From the NCBI RefSeq assembly GCF_015709525.1, contig NZ_JADNRA010000034.1, positions 124,001-188,000 of the forward strand: a stretch of DNA of 64,000 nucleotides, written 5' to 3'. The stretch comes from Methylocystis sp. L43 (GTDB lineage Bacteria; Pseudomonadota; Alphaproteobacteria; Rhizobiales; Beijerinckiaceae). Both the position numbers and the translations under genes were made by a program. Below the pieces are notes generated by a model. The model was given only the letters and a program-made list of their open reading frames with translations. It did not search any database and was not told the origin of the DNA. The number at the start of each line of letters is the position of its first letter. Positions within the stretch are counted from its first letter, which is position 1. This document shows positions 20,614 through 29,233 of this stretch, piece by piece.

Positions 20614-22164
20614 ATGAGCGAGATCGAGCTAAAACTCTTGCTGGACAAGGAGATGTCGAGTGAGATTTGGGCGCGCCTGAAGGCATCGAAGCTGGCTCAC
20701 GGCGCTCCTGTAACGAAAACGCTTAGAAGCATTTATCTCGATACGCCCGAGCATGCACTGAACAAGGCGGGAATTGCGCTGAGGCTCAGGCGCGATGGGC
20801 GTCGGTGGATTCAGGGCGTAAAAACCAGGGCGACGTTGCATGGCGGCCTATCGCAGGTCGGCGAGCTAGAAAACCCGGCGCCTGGCGGACGCCTGTGTCT
20901 CGATGCAATTTCCGATGCATCGATTCGGGAGGAGATCATTGACTGCGTCAACGGCGCTACGCTTCAGCCCGTTTGCGAGACCGTGATCACGCGCAGGACG
21001 AGCGAGTTGATGCTTTCCGACGGCACGCGCGCGGAGCTCGCGCTCGACATTGGCGAAATTCGGGCTGGCGAACGCTCTGCTGAACTTTCCGAGTTGGAAA
21101 TCGAACTCCTCGCCGGCAACGCGAGCCGACTGTTCGACATTGCGCTCATCCTGGTTCCCGATGGCGGGTTGCAGTTCTCCCGTCTTTCCAAGGCCGCGCG
21201 CGGATATTTGTTAGCCCAAGAGGGGCGGATTGATCCGCCGCTTGCGCCCCGCAACGCTCAAAATATTTTGCTCGACCCGGCGCAAACCGCCGAGCAAGCG
21301 GCGCGCGACGTCTTGCGCGAATGCCTCGATCAGATCGCCACGAATGTGCTCGTCGTTCGCGAGCTGGACGACGACGAGGGGCCTCACCAGCTGCGGGTTG
21401 GCCTGCGGCGATTGCGCAGCGCATTTTCGGTCTATGCCTCCGTGCTGCGAAGCCCCGAGATGAAGCGGCTTGACGCCGAGGCGCGCTGGCTCGGACAAGA
21501 AGTCGGGAGCCTGAGGGATCTCGATGTGGTGGCGAACGACATGGCGCGGCGCGAAGCCGCAACTCATCCCGACGAGCCCGGACTTTCGGCGCTCGCCGAT
21601 GTGGTCTCGCGGCAGGCGAAAGAACGGCGTGAGCAGCTGCGCAAGCTTCTTGTCGGCGCGCGCGTGCAGGCGTTCCTCATCGATCTTGCGCGATTCGTGG
21701 AGACGCGCGGCTGGCTTGTCGCGCAGGATTTCGGCCAGACGGAGCGACTGGCGGCGCCGATTACAACGCTCGCGCGCGCGTCTCTCAACAAGCGCTGGAA
21801 GAAAACCGCCAAGCATGCCCAGGGACTTGAGACGCTAACCGTGGAACAGCGCCACGAGTTGCGCAAGGAGCTCAAAAAGCTGCGCTATGCCGTCGAGTTC
21901 TTTTGCTCCTTATTTCCGGCGAAACGAATCGATCCTTTTTTGAAGCATCTGAAAAAACTGCAGACCGTATTTGGCGATCTCAACGACGCTGCGACGCTGA
22001 AAGCGATGTTCACGGGAACGGATGTTCCCGGCGCCGACGCTCCCTCGATACAGCGCGCCATCGGCTGGATGATCGGGGCGAGTCAGGCGCGCGCCGAATT
22101 GGGCTGGACCGGCGCCAAGGCGCTCTGGAGAGATCTCGAGCAGACCCGCCCGTTCTGGAAATGA
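20614..22164 (+). CDS. CYTH and CHAD domain protein (inorganic triphosphatase type)
   Basis: The N-terminal CYTH domain (about 1-200) has the ExExK signature EIELK at residues 3-7 and further tunnel residues (YLDTP, ALRLRRDG, QGVKTR), as in triphosphate tunnel metalloenzymes that cleave tripolyphosphate. The C-terminal CHAD domain (about 225-510) is helical with conserved His/Lys/Arg (LRVGLRRLRSAF, RHELRKELKKLRYAVEF), known to associate with polyphosphate. Length 516 is normal for the YgiF-like fusion. Predicted cytoplasmic polyphosphate-linked enzyme. A 40-codon ORF lies upstream and an unknown gene downstream. Confidence 0.9.
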   Translation: MSEIELKLLLDKEMSSEIWARLKASKLAHGAPVTKTLRSIYLDTPEHALNKAGIALRLRRDGRRWIQGVKTRATLHGGLSQVGELENPAPGGRLCLDAISDASIREEIIDCVNGATLQPVCETVITRRTSELMLSDGTRAELALDIGEIRAGERSAELSELEIELLAGNASRLFDIALILVPDGGLQFSRLSKAARGYLLAQEGRIDPPLAPRNAQNILLDPAQTAEQAARDVLRECLDQIATNVLVVRELDDDEGPHQLRVGLRRLRSAFSVYASVLRSPEMKRLDAEARWLGQEVGSLRDLDVVANDMARREAATHPDEPGLSALADVVSRQAKERREQLRKLLVGARVQAFLIDLARFVETRGWLVAQDFGQTERLAAPITTLARASLNKRWKKTAKHAQGLETLTVEQRHELRKELKKLRYAVEFFCSLFPAKRIDPFLKHLKKLQTVFGDLNDAATLKAMFTGTDVPGADAPSIQRAIGWMIGASQARAELGWTGAKALWRDLEQTRPFWK

Positions 22165-22326
22165 CGAAATCGCAATCGCCGCGCCATTGGGCGTTTCCGC
22201 GATAATTTTTTGGATTGCCCTTGGCACCATGTTACATGGCCCCGCGAAGCGGCTGGACGCTGAGGATTACAGCATCGATACGCGATGCGCGCCGTCTTAT
22301 TGAATGTCGGATATTGGGAGAAATCT

Positions 22327-23175
22327 ATGCAGAGCGATCCTTTCAGCGAGATCAACGCCACCTTCCGAATGATTTATGGCGCAAATCGCGACGAGGTGTT
22401 CGCATCGACGCCGGTCTCTGCGATCACATTAATCGGGACCGGCGAAATCTGGCGCATCGAGCATGGCGCGGTCGTAAAATCCTATCCGCCGACGCCGTGG
22501 CTTTCGCAGGTCAAGTCGCTGATGCATGCGGTCATCGGCGTCCAGGGAACCTGGGCGCGCCTGGTGCGCGGGAAAGACCCTGAATCCGCACGACTTGCGG
22601 CGGTACGCCTGAATAAGGCGCTGGAGGAGGCTGTGTCGCGTTTGTCGCGTGAGCTGCCCGCCGAACTCGTGTCCCCCGCGCAAATCGTTCTGGGCCAGCT
22701 CCTTCAGCTCTCAGTCAACTGGGCCGCAGGTCAGATGGCGACGCCGGCGGAACTCCCGGAAGCTCTCGAAAAGGTTCAGGTCGAACTTGAGAAGATCATT
22801 ACCGCTGTAGGAGAAGCGGTCTACGCATCAATCGTCAGAGGCTTGCACAGTTTCATCGACGAGACCGACCCTGCTGTTTGGGAGACCTGTCTCGTCTGCG
22901 TTTGCGGCGTGGCCTTTGGGCGCCGCGACAATATTGAAATCGCAGCCGCCATGTCGTTGATGGGCGAAGAGTCGGTCGGAACGCGGCTTCTCTATCTGGA
23001 GAATGCGCACGATTTGCCTCAGGCCATGGCGTGTTTGGCAGCGGCTCTCGCCGATAGAGATCTCGGAGAAGGCGTTTTCAACGATCCCTATCGCATGTGG
23101 CGCGATCTTCTGGGCGACGTCGCCGCCCGGCATGTCGGCAAAGGCTTCTTCCCGACGCTCGGCCGCGATCGATAA
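22327..23175 (+). CDS. unrecognised 282-residue protein
   Basis: No family recognised. ATG 22327 is chosen because GGGAG lies six bases upstream; the open frame extends to 22285 without a comparable site. The protein is soluble-looking and mostly helical, with Leu/Val/Glu-rich heptad-like stretches around residues 85-165 that may form a coiled coil. A Cys pair sits in TCLVCVCGVAFGRRD. It follows the CYTH-CHAD gene by 160 bases on the same strand and may be co-transcribed. Confidence 0.7.
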   Translation: MQSDPFSEINATFRMIYGANRDEVFASTPVSAITLIGTGEIWRIEHGAVVKSYPPTPWLSQVKSLMHAVIGVQGTWARLVRGKDPESARLAAVRLNKALEEAVSRLSRELPAELVSPAQIVLGQLLQLSVNWAAGQMATPAELPEALEKVQVELEKIITAVGEAVYASIVRGLHSFIDETDPAVWETCLVCVCGVAFGRRDNIEIAAAMSLMGEESVGTRLLYLENAHDLPQAMACLAAALADRDLGEGVFNDPYRMWRDLLGDVAARHVGKGFFPTLGRDR

Positions 23176-23230
23176 GGACAGCGTTTTGAGCGTCAGCTTA
23201 GAGACGCCGCCGCCGCGCGACCGCGAAGCG

Positions 23231-23359
23231 TCAGAAGAGCCCCGCATTATAGGCGGCGACGTGACTGAATTCGCCAAGCGCCATCGCGATGTTGAGCGCT
23301 TCGGCGGCCAGTGCGATAGCGACGACTCCAAAAATTCCTGTCGTGATCATCGGTCCCAT
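23231..23359 (-). CDS. 42-residue predicted single-pass membrane peptide
   Basis: ATG 23359 is preceded by a consensus AAGGAG with six-base spacing, one of the best ribosome sites in the window. The 42 residues start MGPMITTGIFGVVAIALAA and form one hydrophobic helix (about residues 4-28), followed by a short polar tail (GEFSHVAAYNAGLF). It lies 121 bases downstream of the phosphatase/kinase gene on the same strand, so it may be the last gene of the nitrate assimilation operon. Family and function unknown; it could be a small membrane-protein partner. Confidence 0.6.
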   Translation of the reverse strand: MGPMITTGIFGVVAIALAAEALNIAMALGEFSHVAAYNAGLF

Positions 23360-23480
23360 GACGTTCTCCTTTCTGCGTTAATCAGAAGTTAAGGAGAGAC
23401 GCGCGCTGGCGCTGTGCGCCGACGCACAAGCCTGGAGCGACCGGGAGCACCCGGCTTAAGGGGATTGCCGACGGCCGCTC

Positions 23481-25187
23481 CTAGCGATGGAAAAGCGAGA
23501 CCGCCAGGAAGAGCGCCAGCAGCAAACAGAGCGTTTGCCAGAAGATGAGGGGATTGCGTTCGTAGAGAGACTTTTTGCGCAGCGCCAGCGGTTGTCCCCG
23601 CGCCGAGCCGTTTTCGAGCTCGAAGGCGAACTCCAGCACATCGCCGAACCGATCGTCTCGCGCGACGGCGATCGCTTTGAGGATGGCGGCGTCGAGCCAG
23701 GCGGGAAGGTCGGGTCTCTTGTGGGCAAGCGGCGGCGGCTTGGTGAAGCGCGGTCTGCTGAACGGCTCGATCTCGCCGTAAGGGTAGCAACGGCTGAACA
23801 TCCGATAGATGGTGACCCCGAAAGCATAAAGATCCGACGCTTCGTCGCCGGCGGCGCCGTCGAAAAGCTCGGGCGCCATATAGCTCGGCGTGCCGGGCGC
23901 ATGCGCTTCCGGCAAATTCTCGAGGTTCGGCGCGCGACAGACGCCGAGATCGACGAGCCGCAGCCCGCCATCCTTGAGCAAAATGACGTTGTCCGGTTTG
24001 ATGTCGCGGTGGATGACGCCGCAGCGATGCAGGGTCGCGATCGCGCGCGACAAACGCGTCGCGATCGAAACGCCTTCGGCAAGATCGATCCGCGGTTCGC
24101 GCCGCAGGCGCCCCTCCAGCGTCTCACCATCGTAATATGGCATCACCGAATACAGCCGGCTTTGTCTGCCCGGGAGAAGTTCGACGACTTCGCCGATGAA
24201 CGGGCTTCTCACCCGCGCTGCAACCCAGGCTTCATTGACGAAGGCGAGCCGGTAGGCGGCGTCATCGGCGACGCGCGGATGCGGAAATTTTAAAACGACC
24301 GCCTTTCCGTTCTGCGGATCCGTCGCCCGCATCAGCCGACTGTAGCGACCTTCCGACAGAAGGCCGACAATTCGAAAATCGTCGACAAAATCTCCGATGG
24401 CCGGCAACTCGCGAATCGACAAGGCTGCGAAGGCGCGCGACAAGGCGCGCTCGTCGGCGGGCGGCACATCGACGACGTCAATGACAAGCGCCGTGACATT
24501 GTCATGGCTGCCCGCCTCGAGCGCCGTCTGAACAATCCTCTCCGACGTTTCCTGCGGCCCGCCCCTTTCGGCGAGCAGCGCACGAAGCTTCGCGTCTGGC
24601 AACACGCCATGAACGCCGTCCGAACACAGCAGAAATCGATCATGGACATTGAGACCATGCGTTCCCTGGTCAAACAAGAGCGCATCCTCGAAGCCGACAG
24701 CGCGAAGGAGCGCATGGGCGAAATCGCCGCGACCTAAGGTGTGATCTTTCGTCAGTCTTTCGAGGCTGGCGCCAGCGAGTCGGTAGACGCGCGTATCGCC
24801 AACATGGAGGATAAAGGCGTTTCGACGCGACAGGATCAGCGCGCTGAACGTCGTCGCCATGCCTTCCAATGAAGGATCGACTCTCGACTGCGCCGCGATC
24901 CAGCTGTTGGCCGCTTCGAGTGAACGGGCGGCGGCGCGACTGACGCCCAAAGTCTCCGGCTGCGCATAATAGCCGTCGATGAAGGCGCGCACGGCAGTCT
25001 CAGCCGCCGCGCGCCCGCCCTTGTGGCCGCCGACGCCATCGGCAATGGCGGCGACGACGCCCTGCAAGGCGCCGGCGCCGCCTGGACCCAGGCAAAATGC
25101 GACATAGTCCTGATTGTCGGGCCGTCGGCCCGTTCGCGTCGCAAAGCCCGCTTCGATTCGAAGATCATGAACGACGCCGACCGACAC
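23481..25187 (-). CDS. fused PP2C-type phosphatase / Ser-Thr protein kinase, membrane-anchored
   Basis: Bifunctional signalling protein of 568 residues. The N-terminal PP2C domain (about 1-245) has RPDNQD, AIADGVGGHKGG, HVGDTRVY and SHDNVTAL metal-binding motifs. The kinase domain (about 265-520) has VVLKFPHP (catalytic Lys), HRDIKPDN and an LVDLG in place of DFG, then GTPSYMAPE. A C-terminal membrane helix (IFWQTLCLLLALFLAVSLF) anchors it. It lies 14 bases after narK in the nitrate operon; a similar kinase gene sits in the nas cluster of Pseudomonas aeruginosa. A role in adjusting nitrate uptake or reduction is inference. Confidence 0.92.
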   Translation of the reverse strand: MSVGVVHDLRIEAGFATRTGRRPDNQDYVAFCLGPGGAGALQGVVAAIADGVGGHKGGRAAAETAVRAFIDGYYAQPETLGVSRAAARSLEAANSWIAAQSRVDPSLEGMATTFSALILSRRNAFILHVGDTRVYRLAGASLERLTKDHTLGRGDFAHALLRAVGFEDALLFDQGTHGLNVHDRFLLCSDGVHGVLPDAKLRALLAERGGPQETSERIVQTALEAGSHDNVTALVIDVVDVPPADERALSRAFAALSIRELPAIGDFVDDFRIVGLLSEGRYSRLMRATDPQNGKAVVLKFPHPRVADDAAYRLAFVNEAWVAARVRSPFIGEVVELLPGRQSRLYSVMPYYDGETLEGRLRREPRIDLAEGVSIATRLSRAIATLHRCGVIHRDIKPDNVILLKDGGLRLVDLGVCRAPNLENLPEAHAPGTPSYMAPELFDGAAGDEASDLYAFGVTIYRMFSRCYPYGEIEPFSRPRFTKPPPLAHKRPDLPAWLDAAILKAIAVARDDRFGDVLEFAFELENGSARGQPLALRKKSLYERNPLIFWQTLCLLLALFLAVSLFHR

Positions 25188-25201
25188 GGCTGTTCCTCAG
25201 C

Positions 25202-26464
25202 TCAGATTCGCGCGCCGGAAACCGCGCCCCAGGTCGTGCGCCAGCGCGTCTTCACGAAGATCAAACCGACGAGACCGAGCAGCGCAAGGAAGCCGAAGAA
25301 GACGAACCCGGCGGTGAAGCCGCCCGTCGCGCCTTTGGAGTAGGCGAGCGTCTTGGCGAGAAAAAATCCGCCAAAACCACCCGCGGCGCCGACGAGGCCC
25401 GTCATCGCGCCGATCTCCCGGCGGAACCGCTGCGGCAGCAATTGAAACACCGCGCCATTGCCCATGCCGAGCGATAGCACGCCGACGGAGAACAGCGCCA
25501 CCGCAGCAAAGGCGACGGGCGGCAACTGCATCAGACCCCATCCCGCAACGCCTTTCGCCGGGGCCGGTCCCGCCGGCAGAAAGGCGACGGCGAAATAGCA
25601 GGCGGAGACGAGAACGAAGAGGAAGCACAACGTCTTCACCCCGCCGATGCGGTCCGCGATATAGCCGCCGACGGGCCTGAAACCCGAACCGAAAGCGACG
25701 ATCAGCGCGACCATGAGGCCCGCGGCGACTCCCGTGGCGTGATACTGCGTCGTGAAATAGAGCGGAAGCGCCGAAGCAAGGCCAACAAAGCCGCCGAAGG
25801 TGATGAAGTAGAAGAACATGAACCAACGGCTGTCGGAGTCCGCGAGCATTCTGCCGTAGTCGGCAAGAGCAATCGTCGTTTTGGCGCCGGGCGCGTCCTT
25901 GGCGGCCAGCGAATAAATCAGCAGCACCAAAACCATCAGCGCGAGCAGAACGCCATAAACGGTCTGCCAACCGTAGGCCTCGGCGATCGAGGGCGCAAAA
26001 AGCGTGTCGAGCACGACCCCCATATTGCCGGCGCCGGCGATGCCCATCACCAGACCCTGATATTGCGGCGGATACCAGCGGCCCGCCTGCGGCAGGGCGA
26101 CGGCGAAGGAGGCGCCGGCGAGCCCGAGGGACAGACCGAAAAGCGCGATGGCGATCGAACTGCTCAAGCCAAAGACGCACACCAGAGATACGGCGAACAT
26201 CACGATCGCCTGCGCGAGGATGCCCGTCATCTTCGGGCCGATCGCGTCGGCGAGGAGGCCGAGCGGAACGCGAAAGAAGGCGCCGCCCAGAACCGGAATC
26301 GCGACAAGCGAGAGTTTGTCCTCGACGGAAATCGGCATGCCTTTGGTGATGTAAATCATCAGCGGGCCGAGTGAGACCCAAGCCATGAAGCTGATATCAA
26401 AGTAGAGGAAGGCCGCAAGCAGCGTCGGCCAATGACCGGCCTTCTTAAAATCCGACAGTTTCAT
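25202..26464 (-). CDS. narK: nitrate/nitrite transporter of the NarK/NasA MFS family
   Basis: Twelve-helix major facilitator for nitrate import or nitrite exchange. The 420-residue protein opens with FKKAGHWPTLLAAFLYFDISFMAWV, typical of NarK, and has RVPLGLLADAIGPK between helices 2 and 3 and the nitrate-signature glycines GAGNMG and GAAGGFGGF. The ATG at 26464 overlaps the last 20 bases of nasA, so expression is coupled. Product of the assimilatory operon together with nasA and nirA. Confidence 0.93.
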   Translation of the reverse strand: MKLSDFKKAGHWPTLLAAFLYFDISFMAWVSLGPLMIYITKGMPISVEDKLSLVAIPVLGGAFFRVPLGLLADAIGPKMTGILAQAIVMFAVSLVCVFGLSSSIAIALFGLSLGLAGASFAVALPQAGRWYPPQYQGLVMGIAGAGNMGVVLDTLFAPSIAEAYGWQTVYGVLLALMVLVLLIYSLAAKDAPGAKTTIALADYGRMLADSDSRWFMFFYFITFGGFVGLASALPLYFTTQYHATGVAAGLMVALIVAFGSGFRPVGGYIADRIGGVKTLCFLFVLVSACYFAVAFLPAGPAPAKGVAGWGLMQLPPVAFAAVALFSVGVLSLGMGNGAVFQLLPQRFRREIGAMTGLVGAAGGFGGFFLAKTLAYSKGATGGFTAGFVFFGFLALLGLVGLIFVKTRWRTTWGAVSGARI

Positions 26465-29225
26465 CAGATGCTCCTTCTTTCATGCTTGTTTTGTCCGCTC
26501 GCGCCAAATCCATCGCAGACTCGGCGGCGAGAGAAATCTTGATGAGACGTTGAATTTCCGGCCGGCAGGAGCCGCAATTGGAGCCCGCGCGGGTGGCCTT
26601 GCCGACGTCGAGCGCCGATCGGCAGCCTTGTTGGATTGCGGCTTCGATTTGCTTTTGGCCGATGCTAAAGCATGAACAGACGAGCGGACCGTCATTCGTC
26701 AGCTGTCGGCCCGAGCGACCGGACAACAGCGACAGCCGCTCTGACTGATCGAGACGATCGCGGGCGAAGAGTTCGAGCGCGAGGTCCCAGGATTGTGCAA
26801 CGGGAGACAATGCCCAGACGAGCGTTGCGCGGTCTCCAAGGAAGGTTGCGCCGGAAAACTGGTCTTTCGTCTCATCGATCAAATGGATGACGTCTTCGCT
26901 CGCCGCAGCGGCGCGGATGACGTCTGTCCAGTCGTCATCCGACAGGTCGGCGGCGACGCGATAGCCGTAGCCATTGGCGACGGCGACGCGCGCCCACCAT
27001 ACGCCCTCGGGCAGCGTGATCGAGTTGCGGGAGAGAAGAAAGCCCTGGCGCGCGAGGCGCAAAGGGGTGACGATCGCGGGCGTCGCCTTCGATTCCGGCT
27101 GTCCCGAGAAAGGGTCGACGAAGGGCGCGACAAGCGCGCCAACGCGCGCATCCGCGGCGGTTTCATCGGTCCAGTGAATCGGCGCGAAAATATGCCCCGC
27201 AGGCTGACGGTCCGTTATCACCGCGCGCAAGACGCAACTCCCATAGGGCGTCGCGACGCGGGCGAAACCGCCGTCGTCGACTCCAAGGTCCGTCGCGTCT
27301 GACGGATGGATCTCGACGAAGGGTTCAGGAAGATGCCGCGCAAGGCGCGGGCTCGCGCCGCTGCGCGTCATGGTGTGCCACTGATCACGAATGCGACCGG
27401 TGTTGAGCCGAAGCGGAAAGTCCCGCGTCAATGTGGTCGCCAAGGTCGGCTTCGCCAGTGCGATGAATTTCGCTCGTCCGCCCGGCGAAAAGAAACCGCC
27501 TTCAGCGAAGAGTCGCGCGCGGCCTTTGCCGTCGCTCTCATCAATCGGCCATTGCGCCGGCTCGAGCGCGTCATATTCGGCATCGGTTAAGCGCGCGAGA
27601 CCGCCAATATCGAAAGCGCGCGTTCCGTTATTCTCAAATGCCGAGAGGGCGGCGTGTTCGCGAAAGACGTCGGCGGAGGAAAGGTAGTCGAAGCCTGCAA
27701 AGCCCATGCGTCGCCCGACATCCGCGAAGATCGCCCAGTCGGCGCGCGCTTCTCCCGGGGCAGGCATAAAGGCGCGCTGACGCGAGATGCGGCGCTCCGA
27801 ATTCGTCACCGCGCCGTTCTTTTCGCCCCACGCCTGCGCCGGCAGGAGCAGATGCGCGCCGCTGTTGATCGTGTCGTTCGACGCCACATTGTCGGAGACG
27901 ATGAAGAGTTCGAGCTTGCTGAGAGCGGCGCGCGCGGCATTGGCGTTCGGAAGCGACGCCGCCGGATTGGTTCCGACGACCCACAGCGCCTTGATGTCGC
28001 CGCGCGATACAGCGTCGAACATCTGCACCGCCTTCAGCCCCTCGCGCGTCGCCATGCGCGGCGCGTTCCAGAAGCGGCGCACGCGGTCGATGTTTGCGGG
28101 CTCGAAGCCCATATGCGCGGCGAGGCTGTTGGCGAGCCCGCCGACCTCGCGACCGCCCATGGCGTTGGGCTGACCCGTGAGCGAAAAGGGCGAGGCGCCG
28201 GGCTTGCCGACGCGGCCGGTGGCGAGGTGACAATTGATGATCGCGTTGACCTTATCGGCGCCCTGCGCCGACTGATTGACGCCCTGCGAGAAGCAAGTGA
28301 CCGTGCGCGGCGTTTGCGCGAACCATCCGAAGAAGGACGCAATGTCGACCTCGCGCAATCCGGTCGACAATGCAGTCGCTTCAATCGTCGGCGCGATGGT
28401 CTGTGCGGCCAACAGGGCTTGCCTCAAGCCGGCCGTGTGACGGCCGATGTAATCGATATCGAAGGCGGCGACTTTCGCGAGATAGACAAGCAGGCCGCAA
28501 AAAAGCGCCTGATCCGCGCCCGGCGCGATCTGCAGAAACAGATCGGCGCTTTCCGCCGTCGGGGTGCGGCGCGTGTCGATGACGACGAGCTTGGCGCCGC
28601 GCTCTTCCTTGTTGCGCATGATGCGCTGGAAAAGAACAGGGTGACACCAGGCGGCGTTGGAGCCGACCAGCACGATGAGGTCGGCTTCGTCCAGATCCTC
28701 ATAACAGCCCGGCACGACGTCGGCGCCGAAGGCGCGCTTGTGGCCCGCGACCGTGGAGGCCATGCACAGGCGCGAATTGGTGTCGACGTTGGCGGAGCCG
28801 ATAAAGCCCTTCATCAGCTTGTTGGCGACGTAATAGTCCTCGGTCAGCAGTTGACCGGAGAGGTAGACCGCGACGGCGTCAGGACCGTGCTTGTCAACGA
28901 TGCGGCGAAATCCCTCCGCGGCTTCGTCCAGCGCCGCATCCCAACTCACGCGCGCGAAGGCGCCGTCAGACTGACGGCGCATCGGATAGAGAAGGCGCCC
29001 CTCCAGCCCAAGCGTTTCGCCGAGAGCTGAGCCCTTAGAACAGAGCCGGCCGAAATTTGCAGGATGGGCCGGATCGCCAATCACGTCGGCGCCATTTGCG
29101 GACGCGAGCACGCCGCAGCCGACGCCGCAGTAAGGGCAGGTCGAGCGCGTCGTCGTCGCCTGAACAGGCGCAATGCTGCTGTGCAGACTTTCAAGCGGCG
29201 CGGGCGCCAGGACTTCATCGAGCAT
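26445..29225 (-). CDS. nasA: assimilatory nitrate reductase catalytic subunit
   Basis: Molybdopterin enzyme reducing nitrate to nitrite in the cytoplasm. 926 residues. The N-terminal [4Fe-4S] motif CPYCGVGCGV..CSKG is at about 30-75, and the Mo-bis-MGD domains follow (TNSRLCMASTVAGHKRAFG, GTNPAASLPN, LNTGRIRDQWHTMTRSG). The last ~70 residues add a BFD-like [2Fe-2S] domain (CSCFSIGQ..NCGSCRPEI), as in NasA enzymes that accept electrons from a partner flavoprotein. ATG 29225 has GAGG upstream; TTG 29237 is an alternative. It follows the CysJ-like reductase by nine bases. Confidence 0.95.
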   Translation of the reverse strand: MLDEVLAPAPLESLHSSIAPVQATTTRSTCPYCGVGCGVLASANGADVIGDPAHPANFGRLCSKGSALGETLGLEGRLLYPMRRQSDGAFARVSWDAALDEAAEGFRRIVDKHGPDAVAVYLSGQLLTEDYYVANKLMKGFIGSANVDTNSRLCMASTVAGHKRAFGADVVPGCYEDLDEADLIVLVGSNAAWCHPVLFQRIMRNKEERGAKLVVIDTRRTPTAESADLFLQIAPGADQALFCGLLVYLAKVAAFDIDYIGRHTAGLRQALLAAQTIAPTIEATALSTGLREVDIASFFGWFAQTPRTVTCFSQGVNQSAQGADKVNAIINCHLATGRVGKPGASPFSLTGQPNAMGGREVGGLANSLAAHMGFEPANIDRVRRFWNAPRMATREGLKAVQMFDAVSRGDIKALWVVGTNPAASLPNANAARAALSKLELFIVSDNVASNDTINSGAHLLLPAQAWGEKNGAVTNSERRISRQRAFMPAPGEARADWAIFADVGRRMGFAGFDYLSSADVFREHAALSAFENNGTRAFDIGGLARLTDAEYDALEPAQWPIDESDGKGRARLFAEGGFFSPGGRAKFIALAKPTLATTLTRDFPLRLNTGRIRDQWHTMTRSGASPRLARHLPEPFVEIHPSDATDLGVDDGGFARVATPYGSCVLRAVITDRQPAGHIFAPIHWTDETAADARVGALVAPFVDPFSGQPESKATPAIVTPLRLARQGFLLSRNSITLPEGVWWARVAVANGYGYRVAADLSDDDWTDVIRAAAASEDVIHLIDETKDQFSGATFLGDRATLVWALSPVAQSWDLALELFARDRLDQSERLSLLSGRSGRQLTNDGPLVCSCFSIGQKQIEAAIQQGCRSALDVGKATRAGSNCGSCRPEIQRLIKISLAAESAMDLARADKTSMKEGASDETVGF

Positions 29226-29233
29226 GAGCGGCC

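Noticed and set aside
27654-29030. 458-codon plus-strand frame opposite nasA
   Set aside because: Antisense shadow of an unmistakable molybdopterin enzyme gene.
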